Source: Atribacterota bacterium (GTDB taxonomy: Bacteria > Atribacterota > Phoenicimicrobiia > Phoenicimicrobiales > Phoenicimicrobiaceae). Taken from it: 7,968 nt of DNA. The notes below the pieces were generated by a model. The model was not told the origin of the DNA, searched no databases, and was given only the letters and a program-made list of their open reading frames with translations. This document shows, piece by piece, positions 1-6,050 of this stretch. The stretch is taken from assembly GCA_030666935.1 (NCBI GenBank), contig DAOUWX010000078.1:1-7968 (forward strand), written 5' to 3'. The position numbers and the translations under genes were made by a program. The number at the start of each line of letters is the position of its first letter. Position 1 is the stretch's first letter.

Positions 1-78
1 GTAGTACCAAAAGAGTAAATAGCGTACAGCGTTTAGCGTATAGTTAGGAAAGAAAAAGATAGAATACAGAAACCAAAT

Positions 79-97
79 TAGTATATAGTATAGTAAA
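79..97. repeat. Short heptad repeat, TAGTATA type
   Basis: Two exact TAGTATA units start at 79 and 86, followed by a degenerate continuation. The same word recurs on the same strand just after prmC (3831-3858) and after upp (5876). It lies inside the 26-bp inverted repeat pair. Confidence 0.55.
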
Positions 98-120
98 TAC
101 GAATAATTATATAATAAGTT

Positions 121-180
121 ATTTGTAGCGGCTTGATTTTCATTAAGCTCGCATTAATGAAGATCGAAATCTGTACAAAT
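121..180. repeat. REP-like imperfect hairpin with two alternative folds
   Basis: The outer 7 bp (121-127 with 174-180, ATTTGTA/TACAAAT) are perfectly complementary. Inside, 133-146 can pair with 154-167 (14 pairs, two G-T, 7-nt loop). Alternatively, 128-137 can pair with 142-152 (10 pairs with one bulged T). The two inner folds share bases and exclude each other. The GTAGCGG start and palindromic build resemble REP-type extragenic elements. An attenuator for thyX is possible but there is no T-tract and no leader peptide, so a dispersed palindrome is the simpler reading. Confidence 0.5.
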
Positions 181-261
181 AAATCTGAACACGATAATAA
201 TATTTAGATGAAATACTAAATTATACTATACGCTAAACGCTGTACGCTATACGCTATCTAA

Positions 262-268
262 AAAGGAG
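262..268 (+). promoter_or_regulatory. thyX ribosome binding site
   Basis: AAAGGAG lies 9 nt before the ATG at 278. It is the second strongest Shine-Dalgarno in the window after that of upp. It sits only 4 nt after the right-hand heptad array (229-258), so if transcription starts upstream of 19 the long inverted-repeat stem would end next to it. Confidence 0.8.
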
Positions 269-277
269 TTTAGTTCT

Positions 278-952
278 ATGGAAGTCAGATTGATAAATTA
301 CACTAAAGATCCTGAAAAAATAGTAGCTCAGTCAGCAAGATTATGTTATTCTGCGTTAAGTGTTGAAGATTTAGAAGAAAAACTCACAAATGAATCGATA
401 ACAAAATTAATTAATAAAATAATGAAATTGGGACATTATTCTGTTTTAGAGCATGCTACTTTTACTTTCGCTATAGAGGGAATATCCAGGGTTACTTCTC
501 ATCAATTAGTAAGACACCGGCTCGCCTCATTTTCCCAACAAAGTCAAAGGTATGTTAAAATAAATAAGGAGGGGTTTCCTTATATTGTTCCAAAAACTAT
601 CGCGCAGGAGGGAAAATTAAATAAAATATTTATCAATGCTGTAGAAAAATTAGACGGAATTTACCAATTATTGTTGGATTATAATATAGATGCAGAAGAT
701 GCAAGATACATTTTGCCACAGGCGGTTACAACTAAAATAATAATAACAGCAAATGCTCGGGAATTGCTGCATATCTTTAGATTAAGATGCTGCAATAGAG
801 CCCAATGGGAAATTAGAGAAGCTGCTATTGAAATGTTAAAAAAGGTTAAATATATTGCACCCACTATATTTAAAAATGCCGGGCCACCTTGCATTTTAGG
901 GCCTTGCTCTGAAGGGGAATTATCCTGCGGTAAACCCTGGTCTAAAAAATAA
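278..952 (+). CDS. thyX: Flavin-dependent thymidylate synthase ThyX
   Basis: ThyX converts dUMP to dTMP in the cytoplasm using methylene-tetrahydrofolate as carbon donor and FAD/NADPH for reduction, so it does not make dihydrofolate as ThyA does. The 224-residue product has the family signature RHR-x7-S at 79-89 (R79, H80, R81, S89). It also has the C-terminal conserved elements: A-R-x-I-L-P at 142-147, N-A-R-E-L at 159-163 and A-Q-W-E-I-R at 175-180. Length is normal for the family. The ATG is set by a good Shine-Dalgarno (262-268). The tail carries C205, C210 and C217 in a Gly/Pro-rich context, plus the pair C171-C172; I recall similar Cys-containing tails in other clostridial-type ThyX proteins, but their role is not clear. 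The gene leads the block and is 23 nt from the DUF1385 gene, so co-transcription is likely. dUMP could come from the dCMP deaminase encoded at 6180-6623. Confidence 0.96.
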   Translation: MEVRLINYTKDPEKIVAQSARLCYSALSVEDLEEKLTNESITKLINKIMKLGHYSVLEHATFTFAIEGISRVTSHQLVRHRLASFSQQSQRYVKINKEGFPYIVPKTIAQEGKLNKIFINAVEKLDGIYQLLLDYNIDAEDARYILPQAVTTKIIITANARELLHIFRLRCCNRAQWEIREAAIEMLKKVKYIAPTIFKNAGPPCILGPCSEGELSCGKPWSKK

Positions 953-975
953 AGAAAGGGAGTAAACTTATTATA

Positions 976-1878
976 ATGAAAAATGCTGATTGTAATTATG
1001 GAGGTCAAGCGGTAATTGAAGGAGTAATGATGAGATCTCCTTTAAAATATGCCATTGCTGTTCGTAAACCAGATAAAAAAATAATTTTAAAAATAGGTAA
1101 ATTAAGGTCTTTATCCGATAAGATGAAATTTCTTAAATGGCCTATTTTTAGAGGAGTAATTAATTTAATCGAGTCTTTAATACTTGGCTTGAAGGCATTA
1201 ACTTATTCTGCAGAACAGGCAACTGGCGAAGAAGAGAAAATAAATAGTGTAGAAATGTTTTTTACAATTCTAATTGCTTTTGGGTTGTTTATAGTTTTTT
1301 TTATAGCCCTCCCTACAGCAATAGCTCGATATTTAGATAGACACCTATCTAATATAATTATCTATAATTTGTTTGAAGGATTATTAAGAATTAGTATATT
1401 TATAACTTATTTATTTTTTATCTCAAAAATAAAAGACATAAGAAGAGTATTTGAATACCATGGAGCAGAACACAAAGTAATATATACTTATGAAGCAGGG
1501 GAAGAACTTAACGTAATTAATGTGAAAAAATACAGTACTCTACACCCTCGATGTGGAACAAGTTTTATTTTTATTGTTTTAGTAATGAGTATTTTAGTGT
1601 TTTCTTTGTTGGGGAAGCAAACTTTGCTCTTAAGGATAGCCTATAGGATTGCCATAATTCCCATAATAGCTGGCCTATCTTACGAAATCTTGAAATTATC
1701 AGCAAAAAACATGAATAAAACTTTTATAAAATGGGCAGTTATGCCAGGATTATGGTTCCAAAAACTTACTACCAATGAACCTGATGATGCCCAGATTGAG
1801 GTAGCTATAAAAGCATTAAAAGGTGTTTTACCCGAAGAAAATAAAAATTTAAAATCCGAAGTGGTAAATAATGTTTAA
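976..1878 (+). CDS. DUF1385 (YqhQ-type) membrane protein
   Basis: This is a polytopic membrane protein of a widespread family that lacks an established biochemical function. Family landmarks are clear: YGGQAVIEGVMMRSP at 8-22, HGAEHK at 162-167 and HPRCGTSF at 190-197. Conserved His and Cys residues in these motifs look like a metal or catalytic site, but that is inference. Hydrophobic segments lie at about 92-115, 130-150, 195-213 and 220-238, and the N-terminal 90 residues are soluble. The 300-residue length is normal. The ATG has GGGAG (958-962) upstream at a rather long 13-nt spacing. Its stop overlaps the prfA start by 8 nt (ATGTTTAA), so prfA translation is probably coupled to it. Linkage to prfA and prmC is conserved in many Bacillota. 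Confidence 0.93.
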   Translation: MKNADCNYGGQAVIEGVMMRSPLKYAIAVRKPDKKIILKIGKLRSLSDKMKFLKWPIFRGVINLIESLILGLKALTYSAEQATGEEEKINSVEMFFTILIAFGLFIVFFIALPTAIARYLDRHLSNIIIYNLFEGLLRISIFITYLFFISKIKDIRRVFEYHGAEHKVIYTYEAGEELNVINVKKYSTLHPRCGTSFIFIVLVMSILVFSLLGKQTLLLRIAYRIAIIPIIAGLSYEILKLSAKNMNKTFIKWAVMPGLWFQKLTTNEPDDAQIEVAIKALKGVLPEENKNLKSEVVNNV

Positions 1879-2929
1879 AAAATTAGAAGAATTAGAAAAA
1901 AAATATGAAGAATTGAATAAAACTCTTTCTAACCCAAAAATTATTGCTGATCAATCTAAGTTTCAAGAATGCGCAAAGTTGCACTCTGATATTTCTAAAG
2001 CAGTCTTAAAATACAAGGAATATAAAGGTACAATAAAAGAGATTGAAGAAAACTCGAAATTATTTTTAGAAGAGATAGATAAAGAATTTAAAAAATTAAT
2101 TAGTGAAGAATTAGAAAAATTAAAAGAGAAGAAATCAAATTTTGAAATAGAGTTGAAAGAAATTATGTTCCCCAAGGACCCTCACGATAGAAAAAATTGC
2201 ATAGTAGAGATTAGGGCAGGTGCTGGGGGTGACGAAGCTGCACTTTTTGCCGGTGATCTTTTTAGAATGTATTCTCGGTTTACTGAAAATAATGGGTGGA
2301 AAACTGAAGTAATGAGTTCCAGTCCTACCGGTATCGGAGGATTCAAAGAGATAATATTCGGTATAACAGGGGAAGATGTATATGGAAAGTTAAAGCACGA
2401 GAGTGGAGTACATAGAGTCCAACGTGTTCCTTTAACCGAGTCAAGCGGAAGAATACATACTTCGACTGTTACGGTAGCCATACTTCCAGAAGCAGAAGAG
2501 GTTGAACTGGAAATTAGTGCAAATGATTTAAAAATTGACCGTTTCCGCTCTACCGGTCCTGGAGGACAAAGTGTCAATACTACAGATTCAGCGATAAGAA
2601 TTACCCATATTCCCACCGGAATAGTAGTTACCTGCCAGGATGAGAAATCTCAACATAAGAATAAAGATAAGGCTTTAAAAATATTAAGGGCAAGGCTTTT
2701 AGATTTGGCAGAAAGGGAAAAGCATGAAGAGCTTGCCCTAAAGAGAAAAAACCAGGTAGGCACAGGAGATAGAAGTGAAAGAATTAGAACTTATAATTTC
2801 CCTCAAAATAGAATTACCGATCATCGTATTGGTCTAAATTTACATAATTTAGAAGAAGTTTTAGAGGGGAATTTAGGTGATTTAGTGGCTAATCTTTCAG
2901 AAAAATTAAAAACGAGCAGTGAAATTTAA
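1871..2929 (+). CDS. prfA: Peptide chain release factor 1 (RF1)
   Basis: RF1 reads UAA and UAG stop codons in the ribosomal A site and triggers hydrolysis of peptidyl-tRNA. The 352-residue product has an N-terminal helical, Lys/Glu-rich domain (about 1-100), then the conserved AGAGGDEA stretch (116-123). The codon-recognition tripeptide P-L-T is at 187-189 in the context HRVQRVPLTESSGRIHTS, which marks RF1; RF2 has S-P-F at this place. The catalytic GGQ is at 231-233. No internal frameshift is present, which also argues against RF2. Q233 is the expected methylation target of PrmC, the next gene. The start overlaps the previous gene by 8 nt and has no strong Shine-Dalgarno, so translational coupling is likely. 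Confidence 0.97.
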   Translation: MFKKLEELEKKYEELNKTLSNPKIIADQSKFQECAKLHSDISKAVLKYKEYKGTIKEIEENSKLFLEEIDKEFKKLISEELEKLKEKKSNFEIELKEIMFPKDPHDRKNCIVEIRAGAGGDEAALFAGDLFRMYSRFTENNGWKTEVMSSSPTGIGGFKEIIFGITGEDVYGKLKHESGVHRVQRVPLTESSGRIHTSTVTVAILPEAEEVELEISANDLKIDRFRSTGPGGQSVNTTDSAIRITHIPTGIVVTCQDEKSQHKNKDKALKILRARLLDLAEREKHEELALKRKNQVGTGDRSERIRTYNFPQNRITDHRIGLNLHNLEEVLEGNLGDLVANLSEKLKTSSEI

Positions 2930-3833
2930 AAAAATGTTAGAAAATGAGTATAGATTTCAAACCGTAGGGCAGGCCTTAAAAAATATTCGTAAAATATTTA
3001 AAAATGAGGGAATAATAAATTCAGGAAGAGAAGCAGAAATTTTATTAAGTTATTTTTTGGAGATGAGTAGGAGTGAAATATATTTAAATTCTGGTAGAGT
3101 ATTAAAAAATATAGAAAAAACACAATTAGAGAAAAAGATTCAAAAGAGAATAGAGAACATTCCTCTCCAATATATAACTAAACATCAAGAATTTATGGGA
3201 ATGGATTTTTTGGTAGAAAAAGGAGTTTTAATCCCTCGACCGGAAACAGAGATTTTAGTAGACGAAGTTATTAAAAGATTTAAAAATTATAAATATTTTA
3301 ATAATTTAAAGGTAGCAGATTTAGGAACCGGTACAGGTATAATTGCCATATGTATAGCTAAATTTATAAATAATATTATCATTTACGCGACCGATATTTC
3401 TAAAAAATCTTTGCAAATAGCTTTAAAAAATGCTCAAAAACATGAATGTAAAGATAAAATAATTTTTCTACAGGGAGATTTATTTGAACCATTTATGGGG
3501 AAAATAGGAAAAAACAACTTAGATGGAATTATTTCGAATCCCCCTTATATAGATTCTTACGATTTTGAATCATTACCACCCGAAATAAAAGATAATGAAC
3601 CTAAAATTGCTTTATCTGGAGGAATTGACGGTTTAGATTATTATCGCAAAATAATAAAGAAAAGCCCTCAATATTTAAAAAAGAATGGTTTTGTAGCACT
3701 AGAAGTGGGTTTGAACCAATCAAAAATAGTTAAAGAGTTAATTAATAGAGAGAATAAATATGATAAAAATATAAAAATTGTTAAAGATTATTCGGGAATA
3801 GACAGAGTAGTAATAGCTTACAGAAAAGGATAG
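2919..3833 (+). CDS. prmC: Release factor glutamine methyltransferase PrmC
   Basis: PrmC transfers a methyl group from S-adenosylmethionine to the Gln of the GGQ motif in class I release factors. The protein has an N-terminal helical substrate-binding domain (about 1-85), then IPRPETE at 105-111. The Rossmann methyltransferase domain has SAM motif I DLGTGTG at 134-140 and the amide-methylating NPPY signature at 207-210. At 304 residues from the GTG it is slightly longer than usual. The start is uncertain: GTG at 2919 overlaps prfA by 11 nt, while an in-frame ATG at 2934 would begin 4 nt after the prfA stop; neither has a clear Shine-Dalgarno. The stop codon lies inside the first unit of a heptad repeat array (3831 onward). 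In many Bacillota ywlC/sua5 follows next; here it does not. Confidence 0.95.
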   Translation: MKFKKMLENEYRFQTVGQALKNIRKIFKNEGIINSGREAEILLSYFLEMSRSEIYLNSGRVLKNIEKTQLEKKIQKRIENIPLQYITKHQEFMGMDFLVEKGVLIPRPETEILVDEVIKRFKNYKYFNNLKVADLGTGTGIIAICIAKFINNIIIYATDISKKSLQIALKNAQKHECKDKIIFLQGDLFEPFMGKIGKNNLDGIISNPPYIDSYDFESLPPEIKDNEPKIALSGGIDGLDYYRKIIKKSPQYLKKNGFVALEVGLNQSKIVKELINRENKYDKNIKIVKDYSGIDRVVIAYRKG

Positions 3834-3864
3834 TATCGAGTATATAGTATGTAGTATATAGCAA
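3831..3864. repeat. Heptad repeat array, TAGTATA type
   Basis: Seven-nt units start at 3831, 3838, 3845, 3852 and 3859; most read TAGTATN, the second starts with G and the last is degenerate. The array begins at the TAG stop codon of prmC, so repeat DNA abuts the gene end directly. Confidence 0.75.
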
Positions 3865-3874
3865 AGAAAGAAAA

Positions 3875-3904
3875 AGTTACAAGTTACAAGATGCAAATTG
3901 CAAG
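3875..3904. repeat. Heptad repeat array, AGTTACA / AGATGCA type
   Basis: Units start at 3875 and 3882 (both AGTTACA), 3889 (AGATGCA) and 3896 (AATTGCA), so the core word drifts while the 7-nt phase is kept. The ATGCAA core recurs in opposite orientation just before the dCMP deaminase gene (6127-6140). Confidence 0.75.
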
Positions 3905-3907
3905 CAG

Positions 3908-3928
3908 GGGCAGGCCTTATGTTTGCCC
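3908..3928. repeat. REP-like palindrome (GGGCAGGC type)
   Basis: GGGCAGGC at 3908-3915 can pair with 3921-3928 over a 5-nt loop, with two G-T pairs. It follows the heptad array directly. No T-tract follows, so it looks like a dispersed palindromic repeat rather than a terminator. Confidence 0.45.
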
Positions 3929-3976
3929 AACAAAAGACAAGAATGTAAAAAAGTAGAGCATAACAGCGTGTAGAAG

Positions 3977-3999
3977 TAGGGGCGTATTGCAGCACCCTA
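3977..3999. repeat. Degenerate REP-like palindrome (GGGGCGTATTGC type)
   Basis: TAGGG at 3977-3981 pairs with CCCTA at 3995-3999, and two further G-C pairs form inside with one bulged A. The core GGGGCGTATTGC looks like one half of a longer palindrome whose other half has decayed. A TTG inside it (3987) opens an in-frame 12-codon extension upstream of the phosphatase ATG, which is best ignored. Confidence 0.4.
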
Positions 4000-4022
4000 T
4001 TAAAACTGGGAGTTTTAATGAA

Positions 4023-4526
4023 ATGATCAAAACCATCTTATTTGTCTGTACCGGCAATACATGCCGAAGTGTTATGGCGGAAGGTATATTTAAGAAAATA
4101 TTAAAGGAAAGAACAAAGGATGATAGTAAATATAATATTTTCTCGGCTGGAATTTCTGCTCTGTCGGGTATGAACCCCACTCCCGAAGCAATTAAGGTTA
4201 TGGCTGAGCAAGGTATTAATATTTCGAGACATATAGCCACCCAAGTACAAGAAGATTTAGTTAAAAAGGCAGATCTAATTTTGGTTATGTCCAATATCCA
4301 TAAAGATTATATCAAAACAAAATTTACTTTTATTCAAGATAAAATTTATTTAATTAAAGAATTTGCTCAGATTGGTGAGTTTAAAAATATACAAAAAATT
4401 GACGAAAACTATGAAGTAGTTGATCCTTTTTGTAGACCTATAGAATTTTATCAAATTGTAGCAAGAGAGTTGAAAGAAAACCTAGAAAGGATATTAGAAA
4501 AAATTCTTAAAGAAAATAATAAATAA
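4023..4526 (+). CDS. ywlE: Low-molecular-weight phosphatase, YwlE-type (probable protein-arginine phosphatase)
   Basis: This is a cytoplasmic phosphatase of the low-molecular-weight tyrosine phosphatase fold, 167 residues, a typical length. The P-loop CTGNTCRS is at 9-16, with nucleophile C9 and phosphate-binding R15; the general acid D134 lies in the D-P-F loop near the C-terminus. Thr at position 13 matches the residue that in Bacillus YwlE favours phosphoarginine over phosphotyrosine, where tyrosine phosphatases usually have Ile. The residue after CRS is Val where Pro is usual. The ATG at 4023 is chosen because GGGAG (4008-4012) lies 10 nt before it and the protein then starts like its homologues; an in-frame TTG at 3987 lies in a repeat. 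The position upstream of rpiB is conserved in Bacillota. Arginine phosphatase activity is inferred. Confidence 0.88.
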   Translation: MIKTILFVCTGNTCRSVMAEGIFKKILKERTKDDSKYNIFSAGISALSGMNPTPEAIKVMAEQGINISRHIATQVQEDLVKKADLILVMSNIHKDYIKTKFTFIQDKIYLIKEFAQIGEFKNIQKIDENYEVVDPFCRPIEFYQIVARELKENLERILEKILKENNK

Positions 4527-4543
4527 TAGAGGTGAGATATAAG

Positions 4544-4996
4544 ATGAAGATAGCTTTGGGAAGTGATCACGGAGGTTATCAGTTAAAAGTAAATTTAAAG
4601 GAGTATTTAAAGGAGCTAAATGTAGAATGTATAGATTTTGGTTGTGACAATGAGAAATCTGTAGACTATCCAGATATTGGATTTAAAGTCGCTGAAGAAG
4701 TAAAAAGCGGAAAATGTGACAGAGGAATCTTAATATGTGGAACCGGAATTGGTATGACTATAGTTGCTAACAAAGTCAGAGGTATCAGGGCTTCATTATG
4801 TCATGATATATTTTCTGCTCGAAATACTCGAGAACATAATGATGCCAATATTTTGACTTTAGGGGAAAGAGTGATAGGTACAGGATTGGCTAAAGAAATT
4901 GTAAAAGTTTGGTTAAATACTAAGTTTAGCCAGGAAGAAAGGCATATTAATCGCCTGAATAAGATAAAACAAGAAGAAGATAAAATTTATAAATAA
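4544..4996 (+). CDS. rpiB: Ribose-5-phosphate isomerase B
   Basis: RpiB interconverts ribose 5-phosphate and ribulose 5-phosphate in the non-oxidative pentose phosphate pathway, supplying the precursor of PRPP and nucleotides. The 150-residue RpiB/LacAB-family protein has GSDHGG at 6-11, the catalytic cysteine C65 in CGTGIGM (65-71), the sequence RASLCHD at 82-88, and H98 with N99 in EHNDANIL. These residues match the classic RpiB active site. The ATG at 4544 is preferred over GTG at 4532 because AGAGGTGA (4528-4535) is an 8-nt-spaced Shine-Dalgarno for it and overlaps the GTG. The gene lies 17 nt after the phosphatase, so the two are probably one transcript. LacA/LacB activity is an unlikely alternative, as there is no tagatose pathway context. 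Confidence 0.95.
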   Translation: MKIALGSDHGGYQLKVNLKEYLKELNVECIDFGCDNEKSVDYPDIGFKVAEEVKSGKCDRGILICGTGIGMTIVANKVRGIRASLCHDIFSARNTREHNDANILTLGERVIGTGLAKEIVKVWLNTKFSQEERHINRLNKIKQEEDKIYK

Positions 4997-5097
4997 ATTA
5001 AACCAGTATCGAGTAAAGATTTTGAGGAACTCTTAGCGTTTAATTTAGACCTTTAATTTTTAATTATAGCTAATGGATTCTGGACCCTAAATTTTTT

Positions 5098-5133
5098 ATA
5101 GTATATTCATTATATACGTGATACTATTTTTTT
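5098..5133 (+). terminator. Weak candidate terminator after rpiB
   Basis: ATAGTAT (5098-5104) pairs with ATACTAT (5121-5127) over a 16-nt loop and runs into seven T residues (5127-5133). A smaller competing stem is GTATAT (5101-5106) with ATATAC (5112-5117). The stem is almost all A-T, so it would be weak. It sits 100 nt after the rpiB stop. Confidence 0.3.
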
Positions 5134-5137
5134 AGTC

Positions 5138-5179
5138 TTCTGCCTTCCTGTGTTCTGTACATATTGTTACTATTCTGTT
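5138..5179. repeat. Heptad-phased TTCTG repeat
   Basis: TTCTG words occur at 5138, 5153 and 5173, with degenerate units between (TTCCTGT at 5145); 5138 and 5173 are exactly 35 nt apart, five heptads. The word is the reverse complement of the CAGAA heptads after upp (5908-5935). Confidence 0.5.
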
Positions 5180-5181
5180 CC

Positions 5182-5216
5182 ACTCGATACTCGATACTGG
5201 ATACTCGATACTATAT
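5182..5216. repeat. Heptad repeat array, ACTCGAT type
   Basis: Five 7-nt units start at 5182, 5189, 5196, 5203 and 5210. Three are exact ACTCGAT, one has a single change (ACTGGAT) and the last is degenerate (ACTATAT). It is the cleanest tandem array in the window and ends 4 nt before the upp Shine-Dalgarno. It is open in the upp reading frame, but the true upp start lies after it. Confidence 0.85.
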
Positions 5217-5220
5217 AAAT

Positions 5221-5227
5221 AAGGAGG
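5221..5227 (+). promoter_or_regulatory. upp ribosome binding site that fixes a TTG start
   Basis: AAGGAGG lies 8 nt before TTG at 5236, the strongest Shine-Dalgarno in the window. It decides the start: the reading frame is open further upstream, but there it only translates repeat DNA. Confidence 0.85.
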
Positions 5228-5235
5228 AAAAGGCA

Positions 5236-5865
5236 TTGTCAGAAGTAATCATTTTAGACCACCCTTTAATACAACACAAGATAACTTTAATAAGGGATAA
5301 AAATACTCAAATGAAAGAATTTAGAGAATTAGTAGACGAGCTATCTAATTTAATAGCTTATGAAGCAACCAGAGAAATAGAATTAAAAGAAATTGAAATT
5401 GAAACTCCCATTGGTAAGACCAAAAGTAAAGTAATCTCAGGGAAAAACATTGCTATCGTAACTATCTTAAGGGCAGGCTTGGGCATGGTTGATGGAATAT
5501 TAAAACTTATTCCTCCTGCAAAAGTAGGGCACATTGGTATGTATCGTGATCCTGAAACTTTAAAACCTGTAGAATATTATGCTAAATTGCCATCTGACAT
5601 TAAAGATAGAAAAGTTATTATAGTTGATCCCATGTTAGCAACCGGAGGTACGGCTGTTGCCTGTATAGATTATATCAAGAAATGTGGCACGGCAGATATA
5701 AAGTTTATGTGCTTGATTGCTGCTCCGGAAGGTATAGATATGTTACGAAAATACCACCCGGATGTAAAGATATATACAGCAACTGTTGATGAAAAATTAA
5801 ATTCACATGGATATATAGTTCCGGGCTTAGGTGACGCAGGAGATAGACTATTTGGCACAAAATAA
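5236..5865 (+). CDS. upp: Uracil phosphoribosyltransferase
   Basis: Upp salvages uracil: uracil plus PRPP gives UMP and pyrophosphate, in the cytoplasm. The 209-residue product has the normal family length. It shows the TILRAGLGM stretch at 77-84 and beyond, the PRPP-binding loop VDPMLATGGTA at 130-140, and the uracil-binding C-terminus GYIVPGLGDAGDR at 192-204. It starts at TTG 5236, fixed by AAGGAGG at 5221-5227 and by alignment of the N-terminus (SEVIILDHPLIQHK) with the family; an ATG-less extension back to 5164 would translate heptad repeat DNA and is rejected. In many Bacillota upp follows rpiB and glyA; glyA is absent here. The spacers on both sides suggest it may be its own transcription unit, but I see no convincing promoter. 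Confidence 0.96.
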   Translation: MSEVIILDHPLIQHKITLIRDKNTQMKEFRELVDELSNLIAYEATREIELKEIEIETPIGKTKSKVISGKNIAIVTILRAGLGMVDGILKLIPPAKVGHIGMYRDPETLKPVEYYAKLPSDIKDRKVIIVDPMLATGGTAVACIDYIKKCGTADIKFMCLIAAPEGIDMLRKYHPDVKIYTATVDEKLNSHGYIVPGLGDAGDRLFGTK

Positions 5866-5875
5866 ATTAGTAAAT

Positions 5876-5900
5876 TAGTATATCGTATATCGTATCTCGT
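5876..5900. repeat. Heptad repeat array, TCGTATA type
   Basis: Units start at 5876 (TAGTATA), 5883 (TCGTATA), 5890 (TCGTATC) and 5897 (degenerate). The first unit is identical to the heptad found upstream of thyX and after prmC, so the word family grades from TAGTATA to TCGTATC within one array. Confidence 0.75.
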
Positions 5901-5935
5901 GAAGAAAGCAGAAGCCAGAATTTAGGAATCAGAAT
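5901..5935. repeat. Heptad repeat array, nCAGAAn type
   Basis: Units start at 5901, 5908, 5915, 5922 and 5929. Those at 5908, 5915 and 5929 carry CAGAA in the same register; 5922 is a mutated unit. It adjoins the preceding TCGTATA array. Confidence 0.65.
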
Positions 5936-5989
5936 GATAAAAAGGAAAACCTATCTGCACTAAGTAATACGGAGTACGAGAGAAGAAAG

Positions 5990-6045
5990 TTTTGAATTTT
6001 GAATTATGCTTTCTCGCTTTTCGTTTTAAGTTTTTAGTTTGAAAG
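5990..6045. repeat. Heptad repeat array, TTTTGAA to TTTTAGT, eight units
   Basis: Eight consecutive 7-nt units start at 5990, 5997, 6004, 6011, 6018, 6025, 6032 and 6039, and all begin with TT. The first two are exact TTTTGAA; later units drift to TTTTCGT and TTTTAGT. A 14-nt string inside (6024-6037) recurs exactly at 7901-7914 downstream of wecB. Confidence 0.75.
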
Positions 6046-6050
6046 GTGGA

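Larger units (their letters stand above)
19..250. repeat. Perfect 26-bp inverted repeat pair enclosing 180 bp
   Basis: The arm at 19-44 is the exact reverse complement of the arm at 225-250. Pairing stops abruptly on both sides (18/251 and 45/224 do not match). Both arms are themselves 7-nt-period arrays: AGCGTAC-like units start at 21, 28 and 35, and TACGCTA-like units start at 229, 236, 243 and 250, so the right array runs on to about 258. The enclosed DNA is AT-rich, non-coding and holds a separate hairpin (121-180). The right arm ends just before the thyX ribosome binding site. I see no target-site duplication. It could be a MITE-like element or two heptad arrays of opposite orientation; the sequence does not decide. 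Confidence 0.85.

Noticed and set aside
214..235. Promoter -10 like sequences (TATACT) before thyX
   Set aside because: The region is so AT-rich that such hexamers are frequent, and no well-spaced -35 box is visible.
679..1008. Open frame of 109 codons on the minus strand
   Set aside because: It lies mostly antisense to the end of thyX, which has clear conserved motifs, and shows no family features of its own.
2429..2437. Leu in the RF1 codon-recognition tripeptide (P-L-T)
   Set aside because: The middle residue of P-x-T varies among RF1 proteins, so this is not evidence for altered stop-codon use.
2182..2616. Open frame of 144 codons on the minus strand
   Set aside because: Fully antisense to the most conserved part of prfA (PxT and GGQ regions); it mirrors prfA codon use.
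3977..4022. CRISPR-like or phage-related array in the repeat-rich spacers
   Set aside because: Units are 7-8 nt tandem words without spacers of uniform length, and no cas or phage genes are present.
3738..4294. Minus-strand open frames across the prmC-ywlE spacer
   Set aside because: They translate repeat DNA and antisense coding DNA, with no ribosome binding site or recognisable domain.
5042..5097. Possible terminator: AATTTAG (5042-5048) with CTAAATT (5087-5093) before a T-tract
   Set aside because: Seven A-T-rich pairs around a 38-nt loop are unlikely to form an effective terminator; chance is a better explanation.
5164..5235. N-terminal extension of upp by 24 codons
   Set aside because: It translates the ACTCGAT heptads and spacer. 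The strong AAGGAGG 8 nt before TTG 5236 and the family N-terminus fix the shorter form.
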